Of a stretch of 64,000 bases of DNA, positions 25,914-35,006 are shown piece after piece. The stretch is from assembly GCF_035917275.1 (NCBI RefSeq), contig NZ_CP108508.1, positions 930,001 to 994,000 on the forward strand, given 5' to 3'. The notes under the pieces are model-generated. The model saw only the letters and a program-made list of their open reading frames with translations, did not search any database and was not told where the DNA came from. This DNA comes from Streptomyces sp. NBC_01237 (GTDB lineage Bacteria; Actinomycetota; Actinomycetes; Streptomycetales; Streptomycetaceae). The stretch's first letter is position 1; every line of letters starts with the position of its first letter. A program made the translations under genes and the position numbers.

Positions 25914-26882
25914 ATGTCGACAGTTCCTGACTTACCGTGCGAGAGCCGTACCGCCACCTTCCCTCCGCTCCAGCAGTACATCAGCGAGAACTGCGTATCC
26001 CTCCCCATCGAGTCGCTGCTCCCCGGCGACTCCCCCCGCCTCAACGGGGAGAACATGGAGTACGTACGACTGATGGCGGAACTCGACGACAAGCTCCAAC
26101 CGATCGTCGTCCACCAGCAGTCGATGCGGGTCATCGACGGAATGCACCGGCTTCGAGCGGGTGCCGCACGCGGAGATACAACCATTCGCGCACTGTATTT
26201 CTCGGGCAGTGAGAGCGAAGCATTCCTGTTCGCCGTCCATTCAAATACGAAGCACGGCCTCCCGCTCACCCGTGAAGATCGCCGGGCCGCCGCAGCAAGG
26301 ATCATCTCCTCCTTTCCCACCATGTCGGACCGCGTCCTGTCGAAAATCACCGGACTCGCCCAGCAGACCGTCGCCAAGATCCGACACCAACTGCCCACGG
26401 GCCGGTCCGAGGAATCGCGCATCGGCGCGGACGGGCGCGCCAGGCCCATGAATCCAAAAGAGAACCGCAGGATTGCCGAAGAGTATCTCAAAGAGAATCC
26501 GCATGCCTCTCTGCGGGAAATCGCACGGGCGGCGAACATCTCACCATCGACCGCGCAGGACGTGCGAAGGCGGGCCACCCGGCAGCTCGGCTCCGCGGAG
26601 CTCCCGCCGTCGCGGCTGTCGACCGTCCCCCAGCAGGGGGCCCGCCCCGGCGGGCCGGAACAACTGCGTCACCTCGAACTGCTGGCCCGGGACCCGTCGG
26701 TACGGCACACCGACGCCGGCCGCATGCTGGTGCAGTGGCTGCGCCTGACGGCGGCCATCAGCAAGAACCGCCGGGTGATCGTGAACAGCGTCCCCGAGCA
26801 CTGCGCCGAAATGGCGGCACAGGCCATGCGGATGTGCATGGCCAATCTGGAGGAGTTCGCCAGAAACCTGGAACAGCGCTGA
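25914..26882 (+). CDS. StrR-family (ParB-like) pathway-specific activator
   Basis: A 322-residue regulator with a ParB/Srx-like N-terminal domain (SLPIESLLPGDSPRLNGEN; QQSMRVIDGMHRLRAG; SNTKHGLPLTREDRRAAAAR) followed by a helix-turn-helix (MSDRVLSKITGLAQQTVAKI) and a second one (NPHASLREIARAANISPSTA). This layout is that of StrR, NovG and related activators of antibiotic clusters; by position it would be the hyg1 equivalent. Codon 7 is TTA (25932-25934), so translation should depend on the bldA tRNA. A StrR-like box directly downstream marks its likely target. Confidence 0.9.
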   Translation: MSTVPDLPCESRTATFPPLQQYISENCVSLPIESLLPGDSPRLNGENMEYVRLMAELDDKLQPIVVHQQSMRVIDGMHRLRAGAARGDTTIRALYFSGSESEAFLFAVHSNTKHGLPLTREDRRAAAARIISSFPTMSDRVLSKITGLAQQTVAKIRHQLPTGRSEESRIGADGRARPMNPKENRRIAEEYLKENPHASLREIARAANISPSTAQDVRRRATRQLGSAELPPSRLSTVPQQGARPGGPEQLRHLELLARDPSVRHTDAGRMLVQWLRLTAAISKNRRVIVNSVPEHCAEMAAQAMRMCMANLEEFARNLEQR

Positions 26883-26918
26883 GGCCCCCGCCCCGCCCCG
26901 TCCGGGCTTCCTCAGGGT

Positions 26919-26964
26919 GTTCGACTGCACAACAATGCGCGGTCGAACACCCGCCGTCGAACAC
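26919..26964. promoter_or_regulatory. StrR-type binding site with extra half-site
   Basis: GTTCGACTG (26919-26927), 12 bases, then CGGTCGAAC (26940-26948) resembles the StrR consensus GTTCGActG-N11-CagTCGAAC. A further GTCGAACAC half-site lies at 26956-26964. The site ends five bases before a candidate -35 box, the expected place for an activator. Confidence 0.8.
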
Positions 26965-26968
26965 TGGC

Positions 26969-26998
26969 TTGACCCGCCGCTTCCCGAACTCCTAGCCT
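26969..26998 (+). promoter_or_regulatory. Candidate promoter of the main biosynthetic operon
   Basis: TTGACC (26969-26974) and TAGCCT (26993-26998) are separated by 18 bases, a plausible sigma-70-type promoter directly downstream of the StrR-like site. A leader of about 170 bases would precede the chorismate lyase gene. Confidence 0.55.
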
Positions 26999-27171
26999 TC
27001 TTTTCACTTGATCATCCAGCCAGCCGGGCCCGGCCCGAAATCGCCTCCTCCTCATTCCACCGCGCGGATCACGCGCGCACCGTTCGTCCCCTGCCCAGCC
27101 CGAATCCTCAGTGACGACAACGTCAGGAACCCGAGGGCACTGGTCGCCCCGCAGCGTGGAACGGTCGTGAT

Positions 27172-27687
27172 ATGACAGAACGGCTGAATCAATTCTCCTC
27201 AGCTCCTCCACAGACGAGAATGATCCTGTCCTCGGACGGATCGACGACCCTGTTGCTCGACGCCCTCATCGGCGAGAAGCTGAGCGTAGGGGTCGACCAC
27301 CAGCAAAGAGTTCCCGCCGCGCGCCTGGAACGTATCGGCTGCCACATCCTGGGCGTCGCACCCGAAGCCCTGGTCGTGGACCGCCAGTCGCGGATCCTCA
27401 ACACCAACAACGACGTGATCAGCGTGAACCATGTGGTGATCGCCGGGCGCGACCGCGACAAACTCGTACCACCGCCCGGAGAATTACTCGGCCCCTATCT
27501 CAAGCGGGCAGGACTGCCCTTGAAACGGGAACCGCTCGCCGTGTCCCATGAGACATGGCCGCTGGGCAGCACCTCACCGGAGTGCGTCTGCAAGGAATAC
27601 ATCATCGACTGCGGTGACGCGGGACGTGTGTACATCCATGAGAAGTTCAACCCCCGGTTCGTGCCACCGAAAAAGGATGGGTCATAG
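27172..27687 (+). CDS. Chorismate pyruvate-lyase-like 4-hydroxybenzoate synthase
   Basis: A 171-residue protein of the chorismate-lyase/Rv2949c-like group. Features are ILSSDGSTTLLLDALIGEKL near the start, the central VVDRQSRILNTNNDVISVN, the PPGELLGPYLKRAGLPLKRE stretch where other members have the conserved leaving-group Glu region, and a C-terminal VYIHEKFNPRF. It would split chorismate into pyruvate and 4-hydroxybenzoate, the polyketide starter. First gene after the StrR site; hyg2 by position. It contains an in-frame TTA codon at 27484. Similarity is recognisable but modest. Confidence 0.7.
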   Translation: MTERLNQFSSAPPQTRMILSSDGSTTLLLDALIGEKLSVGVDHQQRVPAARLERIGCHILGVAPEALVVDRQSRILNTNNDVISVNHVVIAGRDRDKLVPPPGELLGPYLKRAGLPLKREPLAVSHETWPLGSTSPECVCKEYIIDCGDAGRVYIHEKFNPRFVPPKKDGS

Positions 27688-27730
27688 ACATGGCATCCAC
27701 AATCAGCCTGCCGCTCCGGAGTGACTCGGA

Positions 27731-28789
27731 GTGAAACGGGCTCTGATAACCGGAATCACCGGTCAGGACGGCTCCTACCTCGCCGACCTGTTATTGGAGA
27801 AGGGCTACGAGGTCCACGGCATCGTGCGCCGCAGCTCGTCGTTCAACACCAGGCGGCTCGACCACATCTACCGGGATCCGCACGAGGCCGGGCGCCGTCT
27901 GATCCTGCATTACGGCGACGTCAGCGACGCCAGCCGGCTCGTGACCCTGCTGGTGCGCATCCGGCCGGACGAGGTCTACCACCTGGCGGCCCAATCACAC
28001 GTGCGAGTGAGTTTCGACGAGCCCGAGAACACCGGCAACATCACGGGCATCGGCACCACCCGGCTGCTTGAGGCGATCCTCATGTCCGCGAGGGACATCC
28101 GGTACTACCAGGCGTCGTCCTCGGAGATGTTCGGGGCGACACCGCCCCCGCAGAGCGAGCAGACCGCCTTCCACCCTCGCAGCCCGTACGGCGCGGCGAA
28201 GGTCTACAGCTACTGGATGGCGCGCAACTACCGTGAGGCGTACGGGATGTTCACGGTCAACGGCATCCTGTTCAACCATGAATCCCCGCGCCGGGGCGAG
28301 ACCTTCGTGACGCGGAAGATCGCCCGTGCGGCGGCACGGATCAAGAACGGTCTGGACCAGCATCTCTACCTCGGCAATCTCGACGCCGTCCGTGACTGGG
28401 GCTACGCCCCCGAGTACGTCGAGGGCATGTGGCGCATGCTCCAGTGCGACGAGCCGGACGACTACGTCCTGGCGACCGGAGTCGGCACCACCGTGCAGGA
28501 GTTCGTCGAGCTCTGCTTCTCCCACGTCGGCCTCGACTGGCGCGCCCATGTGCGCTACGACGAGGCGTACGTACGCCCCGCCGAGGTCGACGCCCTGATC
28601 GGCGACGCCGGCAAGGCGCGCGAGAAGCTCGGCTGGAGCGCGCGGACGCCGGTGGACCGGCTGGCTCAGATCATGGTGGACGCCGAACTCACCCGTATCG
28701 GCACCAACCCGCGCGAGCCCCACCACGCGATCCCGTTCGCCGATTCCCGGGCCCACCACGAAGCGACCAGAGGGATCGCCCCCCGCTGA
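27731..28789 (+). CDS. gmd: GDP-mannose 4,6-dehydratase
   Basis: A 352-residue extended SDR beginning with GTG. It shows the NADP motif [26 protein letters not shown], the SSSEMFG active-site segment, the catalytic pair in [12 protein letters not shown], and [17 protein letters not shown], all diagnostic of Gmd. It produces GDP-4-keto-6-deoxy-D-mannose, the first committed step to the deoxyhexofuranose. Codon 21 is TTA (27791-27793). It follows the chorismate lyase after 43 bases. Confidence 0.95.
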   Translation: MKRALITGITGQDGSYLADLLLEKGYEVHGIVRRSSSFNTRRLDHIYRDPHEAGRRLILHYGDVSDASRLVTLLVRIRPDEVYHLAAQSHVRVSFDEPENTGNITGIGTTRLLEAILMSARDIRYYQASSSEMFGATPPPQSEQTAFHPRSPYGAAKVYSYWMARNYREAYGMFTVNGILFNHESPRRGETFVTRKIARAAARIKNGLDQHLYLGNLDAVRDWGYAPEYVEGMWRMLQCDEPDDYVLATGVGTTVQEFVELCFSHVGLDWRAHVRYDEAYVRPAEVDALIGDAGKAREKLGWSARTPVDRLAQIMVDAELTRIGTNPREPHHAIPFADSRAHHEATRGIAPR

Positions 28790-28883
28790 CGCGGCCCCGT
28801 ACGGACCCGGACGCCCTGTCGACCGGGTCCCCGCTTCCCTGACCGTCCCATCCGCCCTTCCGTCCCGGCACCCGGAGCCGTCT

Positions 28884-29813
28884 GTGACCACACACGACCG
28901 AACCGCCTGGCGCACAGCGCTCGACCGGCGCTCGCACACGTCGGGGATCCGCGGGCTCGCCCAACGCCTACGCCATCCGGTCCGCACCTCCTACCCCAGT
29001 ACCCGCGCGCTGCGCGAGCTCCGGCACCGGGGTGAGGGCAGCCCCTCGACCGCGCGGACGTTCTGGGGCCGCGAGATGTCGATCGCGCTGCCCGAAGAGG
29101 TCTCCATCTCCATCCACCGCCGCGGATTCGTGGACTACGACCTCACCGCCTTCCTGCTCTCGCACCTGCGGCCCGGCGCGACGATGCTCGACGTCGGCGC
29201 GCACATCGGCTACTACACGATGTGGGCGAGCGAACTCGTCGGCCCGAGCGGATCGGTGACCGCTTTCGAGCCGACGCCGTCGACGCTCACGACGCTGCGC
29301 ATGAACGCGGCGCGCCTGCCCAACGCCTCGGTGGTGCCCGCTGCCGTCTGGTCGAAGAAGGACCGGCTCGTCTTCCTCGACCACGGACCCGGCTACAGCG
29401 CCTACAACTCGACGTTCGAGGCACGGCTGCCCGACGCGGTCCGCGCCCGTATCCCCTCCGAGCCGTTCACCGTCGACGCGGTCAGCCTGGACGACTACGT
29501 GCGCGACGCCGGACTGACCGTCGACTTCGTGAAGATCGACGCCGAGAGCGCCGAGGCGCACGTCCTGGCCGGCATGCGCGAGATCCTGTCCGGCCAGCGC
29601 CCCGTCATCTCGCTGGAGGTGGGCGACCTCGACGTGGCCGGCGCGCCGACCAGCCGGGAGCTGGTCGACACGCTGGTGGACGCCGGATACGAGCCCTGGG
29701 AACTGCACCGGGGCACCCCGGCCCCCCACCGGCCGCGGAACCACTACACGTACCAGAACCTGCTCTTCGCACCGGAGGGCCAGTGGCACCCGTCCGACCC
29801 CAGGAGGCCGTAG
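28884..29813 (+). CDS. hyg6: FkbM-family SAM-dependent methyltransferase
   Basis: A 309-residue methyltransferase. The SAM motif is ATMLDVGAHIGYYTMWASEL, followed by VTAFEPTPSTLTTLRMN and FVKIDAESAEAHVLAGM, the FkbM hallmark. FkbM members O-methylate sugars and cyclitols. In the hygromycin A pathway, as I recall, the hyg6 methyltransferase is needed for the 4,5-O-methylene bridge of the aminocyclitol; the next gene may act with it. GTG start with GGAG upstream. Confidence 0.85.
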   Translation: MTTHDRTAWRTALDRRSHTSGIRGLAQRLRHPVRTSYPSTRALRELRHRGEGSPSTARTFWGREMSIALPEEVSISIHRRGFVDYDLTAFLLSHLRPGATMLDVGAHIGYYTMWASELVGPSGSVTAFEPTPSTLTTLRMNAARLPNASVVPAAVWSKKDRLVFLDHGPGYSAYNSTFEARLPDAVRARIPSEPFTVDAVSLDDYVRDAGLTVDFVKIDAESAEAHVLAGMREILSGQRPVISLEVGDLDVAGAPTSRELVDTLVDAGYEPWELHRGTPAPHRPRNHYTYQNLLFAPEGQWHPSDPRRP

Positions 29814-29817
29814 CACC

Positions 29818-31557
29818 ATGCATGACCTGATCATTCGGAACGGTTCGCTGTACGACGGATCCGGTATCCCCGCCCGTATCGGCGACGTCGCGGTGGATCA
29901 CGGTGTGATCACCAAGGTCGGGCGGGTCGCCGGGCGGGGCCGCACCGAGATCGACGCCGAGGGACACATCGTCACGCCCGGCTTCGTCGACATCCACACC
30001 CACTTCGACGGGCAGGTCAGCTGGGACCCGCTGCTCACCCCCAGTTGCTGGCACGGTGTCACCTCGGTGGTGATGGGCAACTGCGGGGTCGGCTTCGCAC
30101 CCGCCCGGCCGGACCGCCACGACTGGCTCATCGGGCTGATGGAGGGCGTCGAGGACATCCCCGGTGCCTCCCTCTCCGAGGGCATCACCTGGGAGTGGGA
30201 GTCCTTTCCCGACTACCTCGACGCCGTGGAGCGCGTGCCCCGTGTGATGGACGTGGCCGCGCAGGTCCCGCACGGCGCGCTGCGCGCCTATGTGATGGGC
30301 GACCGGGGCGCCGACAACGAACCGCCGACCGAGGACGACCTGAAGCGGATGTGCGCGCTGGTGCGCGAGGGCCTCGACGCGGGAGCCATCGGGTTCTCCA
30401 CATCGCGCACCCTGACCCATCTGGCCATCACCGGCGCCCCGGTGCCCGGCACCTTCGCCGCCGAGGACGAACTGTTCGCGCTCGGCGGGGTGCTCGGGGA
30501 CGCCGGTACCGGGGTCTTCCAGCTGGTGCCGCTGGGCGCGGGCGGCGAGAAGGTCGACGATCCGCTGGGCGAGATCAAGTGGATGCGCAGGCTCTCGGCT
30601 GCCGTGCGCCGCCCGATCACCTTCGGGCTCTTCCAGAACGACAACGACCCCGACGGCTGGCGCGAACTGCTCCAGATCGCCGAGGACGCGGTGGCCGAGG
30701 GCGCCGATCTGCATCCGCAGGTGGCCGGGCGCCCGTTCAGCGTCATCATCAGTCTGGATTCGACCCACCCGTTCCACAAACGGCCCTCGTACAAGAGGAT
30801 CGCCCATCTGCCCGCGCACGAGCGGCGGGTGGCGATGCGCGACCCGGCGCTGCGCGAGCGCATCCTCGCCGAGCTACCGGAGAACGCCGACCCGCGTTCG
30901 GCACTGTTCCCGCAGGGCTACGAGCGGCACTTCCCGATGGGCTCGACATCACCGGACTACGAACCCGACGCCGGCCAGTCCTTCGACAGCCTGGCCCGGC
31001 GCACCGGCGAGAACCCGGAAGCCCTCATCTACGACTTCCTCAGCTCCGAGGACACCAGCGGAATGATCTTCCGGCCGCTGCTCGGGTACACGGAGTACAC
31101 CCTCGATCCGATCCGCGAGATGCTGCTGCACCCCCAGGCGGTGCTCGGGCTCAGCGACGCCGGTGCGCACTGCCGGCTCATCTGCGACGCCAGCACACCG
31201 ACCTCGATGCTCACGCACTGGGCCCGCGACCGCACCCGGGGCGCCCGGCTGCCGCTGGAGTTCGTCATCAAGAAGCAGACCTCGGAGCCCGCCGGCCTGT
31301 ACGGGCTGCGCGACCGCGGCCTGCTGCGTCCCGGCTACCGGGCCGACATCAACGTCATCGACCTCGACCGGCTGTCCCTGCGCTCCCCCGAATTCGTCCA
31401 CGACCTGCCCGCGGGCGGCGGGCGGCTGATCCAGCGCGCGGACGGCTACGCGGCGACGGTCGTCGCCGGGGAGATCACCTTCCGCCACGGCGAGGCGACG
31501 GGCGCCCTGCCCGGCAGGCTCGTCCGTGGCACCCGGCCGGGCCCGGTCGTCCTGTGA
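29818..31557 (+). CDS. hyg7: Amidohydrolase of the D-aminoacylase type
   Basis: A 579-residue metal-dependent hydrolase. It carries the metal motif [13 protein letters not shown], the later SDAGAHC segment with a metal-binding Asp, and the C-terminal composite-domain closure ([15 protein letters not shown]). The family normally hydrolyses N-acyl-D-amino acids. Here it sits between the FkbM methyltransferase and the aminotransferase and corresponds to hyg7, which I recall being linked to aminocyclitol/methylene-bridge formation. Thus the chemistry may differ from deacylation. AGGAGG precedes the ATG. Confidence 0.85.
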   Translation: MHDLIIRNGSLYDGSGIPARIGDVAVDHGVITKVGRVAGRGRTEIDAEGHIVTPGFVDIHTHFDGQVSWDPLLTPSCWHGVTSVVMGNCGVGFAPARPDRHDWLIGLMEGVEDIPGASLSEGITWEWESFPDYLDAVERVPRVMDVAAQVPHGALRAYVMGDRGADNEPPTEDDLKRMCALVREGLDAGAIGFSTSRTLTHLAITGAPVPGTFAAEDELFALGGVLGDAGTGVFQLVPLGAGGEKVDDPLGEIKWMRRLSAAVRRPITFGLFQNDNDPDGWRELLQIAEDAVAEGADLHPQVAGRPFSVIISLDSTHPFHKRPSYKRIAHLPAHERRVAMRDPALRERILAELPENADPRSALFPQGYERHFPMGSTSPDYEPDAGQSFDSLARRTGENPEALIYDFLSSEDTSGMIFRPLLGYTEYTLDPIREMLLHPQAVLGLSDAGAHCRLICDASTPTSMLTHWARDRTRGARLPLEFVIKKQTSEPAGLYGLRDRGLLRPGYRADINVIDLDRLSLRSPEFVHDLPAGGGRLIQRADGYAATVVAGEITFRHGEATGALPGRLVRGTRPGPVVL

Positions 31558-31591
31558 ACCGACGACGCGACACTACCGAGGGGACTACGCA

Positions 31592-32827
31592 GTGACCGAC
31601 ACGACCGGAGGGCTCCGGCTCGACAACTCGATGAAGCTGCTCGCCCGCGGGCGGCTCGTCGACGCGACACTGTCCGAGAAGGACTACGTCATCGAACGCG
31701 ACCGGCTGGTGGACGGCGCCTACCCCGTCTACGGCGAGCGGGCACGCGGTGCCCGCCTCTGGGACGCCGACGGCAACGAGTACCTCGACTTCATCCTGGC
31801 CTACGGCACGATCATCCTCGGCCACGCGGATCCGGCGGTGACCGAGGCGGCGCTGCGGGAGATCGAGGAGGGCTTCTCGATCACGCTCCGCAAGCGGACC
31901 CAGATCGAACTCGCCGAGCGCCTGGTGGGGATCGTCCCCGGCGCGGAACGGGTGTTCCTCCTCAAGACCGGCTCGGACGCCACCAGCGCCGCCGTCCGCC
32001 TCGCCCGCGCCTACACGGGCCGCGACCGCGTGGTGCGCTGGGGCTACAACGGGTGGCACGACTGGGCAGCCCAGCGCCCCGGCGGCATCCCCGACACCGT
32101 GCGGACGCAGGTCGACACCTTCCGGTACAACGACCTGGACAGCCTGCGCGAGGTCTTCCTCGCGCACCCCGGCCAGGTGGCGTGTCTGCTGCTCATGCCC
32201 TTCGAACTCGACAGCCCCGAGCCCGGGTTCCTCCAGGGCGCGATCGATCTCGCCCATGAACACGGCGCGCTGGTGGTCTTCGACGAGATGCGCTCCGGGT
32301 TCCGGGTGGCACTCGGCGGCGCGCAGGAGCTGTTCGGCGTGCGGGCCGACCTCGCCACCTTCAGCAAGGCGATGGCGAACGGCTGGGCGGTGTCCGCGCT
32401 GACCGGCCGGGCCGATGTGATGGCCATGGTCGGCCGGACGCACATCTCGTCCACGTTCTACTCCAACACCGTCGCGATGGCCGCCGCGGTGGCGACCATG
32501 GACCGCCTCGCCGACGGGACCGTGCTCGACCGGGTGCGCGAGCTGGGCGTACGGCTGCAGAAGGGACTCGGCGAGCAGGCGCGGCGGCACGGTGTGCCTG
32601 CCCAGGTGCGCGGAGTTCCGCAGATGCCGTTCCTGACGTTCTCCCACCCCGACCCGGCCCGCGCCCGGCTGATGCAGGACGCGTTCTTCACCCACACCAC
32701 ACGCCGGGGCGTTCTGCTGCACCCGACCCACCACTGGTTCATCTGCGGCGCCACCACCGACGCCGATCTCGATCACACCCTGACCGCCTGCGACGAGGCG
32801 TTCAAGGCCGCCGCGAAGGTGGCGTAG
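31592..32827 (+). CDS. hyg8: PLP aminotransferase, GSA-aminomutase class (aminocyclitol)
   Basis: A 411-residue class-III aminotransferase. The GTG start has GAGGGGACTACGCA in front. Visible are the substrate loop YLDFILAYGTIILGH, the phosphate-binding LLKTGSDATSAAVRLAR, the cofactor Asp in VVFDEMRSGFR and the PLP Lys in TFSKAMANG. It would aminate a keto-inositol to the neo-inosamine used in the antibiotic, acting after the inositol dehydrogenase at 39820. Position and family match hyg8. Confidence 0.88.
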   Translation: MTDTTGGLRLDNSMKLLARGRLVDATLSEKDYVIERDRLVDGAYPVYGERARGARLWDADGNEYLDFILAYGTIILGHADPAVTEAALREIEEGFSITLRKRTQIELAERLVGIVPGAERVFLLKTGSDATSAAVRLARAYTGRDRVVRWGYNGWHDWAAQRPGGIPDTVRTQVDTFRYNDLDSLREVFLAHPGQVACLLLMPFELDSPEPGFLQGAIDLAHEHGALVVFDEMRSGFRVALGGAQELFGVRADLATFSKAMANGWAVSALTGRADVMAMVGRTHISSTFYSNTVAMAAAVATMDRLADGTVLDRVRELGVRLQKGLGEQARRHGVPAQVRGVPQMPFLTFSHPDPARARLMQDAFFTHTTRRGVLLHPTHHWFICGATTDADLDHTLTACDEAFKAAAKVA

Positions 32828-32830
32828 GCG

Positions 32831-33082
32831 GTGGAGACCCGATCGGCACTGCTGGCGCGCGTACGAGCCGAACTCGCGCACCAGTTGCAGGAGGATCCGA
32901 GCCTTCCATGGCTGAGCGACACCGAGCCGCTGGCACCCGCCGGTGTGGACTCGGTGCTGGTCATCACGGTGGTCAGTGAGCTGGAGAGGGAGCTGGGCGT
33001 GACCTTGCCGGACGACGCGGTCCTCGGTTCGGCGAGCATCAGCTCGCTGGCCACGGCACTGAGCCGGGGTGATCGACGATGA
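32831..33082 (+). CDS. Acyl carrier protein 1
   Basis: An 83-residue carrier protein (GTG start, hyg9 by order). The phosphopantetheine attachment serine is in PAGVDSVLVITVVSELE, followed by the usual acidic helix. Its stop overlaps the ketosynthase start (ATGA). With the second ACP at 36420 it gives the cluster two carriers, perhaps one for the 4-hydroxybenzoyl starter and one for the extender unit (inference). Confidence 0.88.
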   Translation: METRSALLARVRAELAHQLQEDPSLPWLSDTEPLAPAGVDSVLVITVVSELERELGVTLPDDAVLGSASISSLATALSRGDRR

Positions 33083-34206
33083 GCGCCACGGGAGCGGTCG
33101 CCGTCACCGGACTCGGCGTGTGCGGCCCGGCCGGGGTCGGGGTGTCCGCGCTGTGGGAGGCGCTGGCCACCGGAAAGGCGTACCACCCGCCCATCACCGC
33201 GTTCGACGCCACCGGCGCCACCCTTCAGGCGGCGGGCCAGGTGCCGGGGCACACGGGCGGGGACGGGGTGTGGCGGGCGCTCGACCTCGCCGAGACCGCC
33301 GTGCGGGAAGCCCTGGACGGGGTGGACGGCGCCGGGCGCGAGCGGACCGCGCTGGTGCTCGGCACCACCGACCCCGGTCTGGTGCCACCGCGGCCCGGGT
33401 ACTTCACGGGCGATCTGGCCTCGGCCTGCGCCGACCGCACCGGGCTCCACGGCGAGGCCCTCACCATCGCCAACGCCTCCGCGTCGGGCGCCGCCGCCAT
33501 CGCGGTGGCCCGTGACCTGATCGCCGCCGGGGACGCGCCGGCGGCCGTGGTCGGGGGCGCCGACGCAGTGACCGACATGGCCTTCCTCGGCCTCAACTCC
33601 CTGCGCACTTTGGGCCCACAGGGCTGCCGGCCCTTCAGCACCGAGCGGCGCGGCATCGGCCTGTCCGAGGGCGCGGCGGTGCTGCGGCTCGAACCTCTCG
33701 ACCCGCACGCGGGCGCCGGGGAGCCACTCGCGGTCCTGGCGGGCTGCGGGCTCACCAACGCCACCGGGCATCTGGCCGCGCCGGGCGCGGACGGCATCGA
33801 GCTGGCCGTGCGGCTCGCGCTCGCCGACGCCGGACTCGGCCCCGAGGAGATCGACTTCGTCAACACCCACGGCCCGGGGACGCGGCGCGGCGACGCCGCC
33901 GAGATCACCGCGCTGCGGGCGGTGTTCGGGCCGCGGCTCCCGTCGGTTCCGGTCAACAGTGTCAAGGGCGTGCTCTGGCACCTCCAGGGCGGCGCGGGCG
34001 CCGTCGAGGCCATGGCCTGTGTGCTCTCGCTGGCACACCGCGCGGTGACCCCGACGTGGGGCGCCCGGCCGGTCGACCCCATCTGTGCCGATCTCGACCT
34101 GGTACTCGACGACGCGCCCCGGCCGATGCCGGAGCTGCGGACCGCCCTGAGCGTGTCGTGCGGTCTGGGCGGGATGAACACCGCACTCATCTTCCGGAGG
34201 CCCTGA
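33079..34206 (+). CDS. Beta-ketoacyl synthase with Ser in place of active-site Cys
   Basis: A 375-residue type-II ketosynthase-like protein (hyg10 by order), shorter than FabF (about 410). The two catalytic histidines are present: His264 in NTHGPGTRRGD and His301 in KGVLWHLQGGAGAVE. The usual TACASG motif reads NASASG, so position 134 (33478-33480, codon tcc) is Ser instead of Cys. It pairs with the following KS-like gene and probably extends the aryl starter once. Whether this protein condenses through Ser, or only decarboxylates, is open. Its stop overlaps the next start. Confidence 0.85.
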   Translation: MSATGAVAVTGLGVCGPAGVGVSALWEALATGKAYHPPITAFDATGATLQAAGQVPGHTGGDGVWRALDLAETAVREALDGVDGAGRERTALVLGTTDPGLVPPRPGYFTGDLASACADRTGLHGEALTIANASASGAAAIAVARDLIAAGDAPAAVVGGADAVTDMAFLGLNSLRTLGPQGCRPFSTERRGIGLSEGAAVLRLEPLDPHAGAGEPLAVLAGCGLTNATGHLAAPGADGIELAVRLALADAGLGPEEIDFVNTHGPGTRRGDAAEITALRAVFGPRLPSVPVNSVKGVLWHLQGGAGAVEAMACVLSLAHRAVTPTWGARPVDPICADLDLVLDDAPRPMPELRTALSVSCGLGGMNTALIFRRP

Positions 34207-35006
34207 TGGACGACTCGGTCGTGATCACCGCCGCGGCCTCGGGCGAGGTCGACACGGCGGACCTGTGGCAGGCGCTCGCGGCAGGCCGCGACGGCTGGCA
34301 GGACGTCAACAAGTGGACCAGGGAACTGCCCGAGCGGATAGCCGAGATGGCGGGCGAGGCGCTCGCCGGCGCGGCGGTGACCGGCGCGGCCGGTACCGAC
34401 CTGGCCACGCCCGACCCCGCCGCCACCGCCTGCGTCATCGGCTCCGGCTACGGCTCGGGTCATGTGGCCGAGACCATCCGGGCCCGGCTCGACGCGGGGG
34501 CGCGCTCGTCGCTGGCTCCCGAGTCCTTCCTGTACTTCAACGCGCACGGCGTGACGTCGCTGATCTGTCTGCGTCACCGGCTGCGCGGCTACTGCGCCAC
34601 CGTGCTGGGAGCGGGCGCCGGGCTTCAGGCCCTGGCGATCGCACGGCGCAGGCTCCGGCCCGCGGATGCCGGCCCGGTGCTGTGCGGCACCTATGAACTG
34701 CTGAGCCCGGCCGCCGCCAGGGCCCGCGGCAGCGACCCGGTGAGCGGGCGGGCGGCGTTCCTGGTGCTGGAGACGGCGGCGCGGGCCCGGGGGCGCGGTG
34801 CCCGTGTCCTGGGCACGCTCGGTCCGGTGGAGACGTTCCCGCTTCCCGCCGCGGACCGCGCGGCGCGGCCCGGCGACCCTCTCGTGACCGCGCCCCTGGC
34901 CGAGCTGGTCTCGGTGCTCACCGGAACCGGCGCACCGACGACGGCGACCGTGACGGCGGCGGGCGGGCGGACCGGCTACCGCTGCACCGCGTCCAGGAAG
35001 GGATGA
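34206..35006 (+). CDS. Short ketosynthase-like protein lacking catalytic residues (CLF-like)
   Basis: A 266-residue protein (hyg11 by order) that aligns by pattern with the N-terminal half and part of the core of ketosynthases: ACVIGSGYGSGHVAE, SFLYFNAHGVTSLI, VLGAGAGLQALAIARRRLRP, VSGRAAFLVLE. The nucleophile position lies in GAGAGLQ and the catalytic His region is missing. It is therefore a likely structural partner of the upstream KS, as chain-length factors are in type-II systems. TGATG and ATGA overlaps couple it on both sides. Confidence 0.72.
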   Translation: MDDSVVITAAASGEVDTADLWQALAAGRDGWQDVNKWTRELPERIAEMAGEALAGAAVTGAAGTDLATPDPAATACVIGSGYGSGHVAETIRARLDAGARSSLAPESFLYFNAHGVTSLICLRHRLRGYCATVLGAGAGLQALAIARRRLRPADAGPVLCGTYELLSPAAARARGSDPVSGRAAFLVLETAARARGRGARVLGTLGPVETFPLPAADRAARPGDPLVTAPLAELVSVLTGTGAPTTATVTAAGGRTGYRCTASRKG

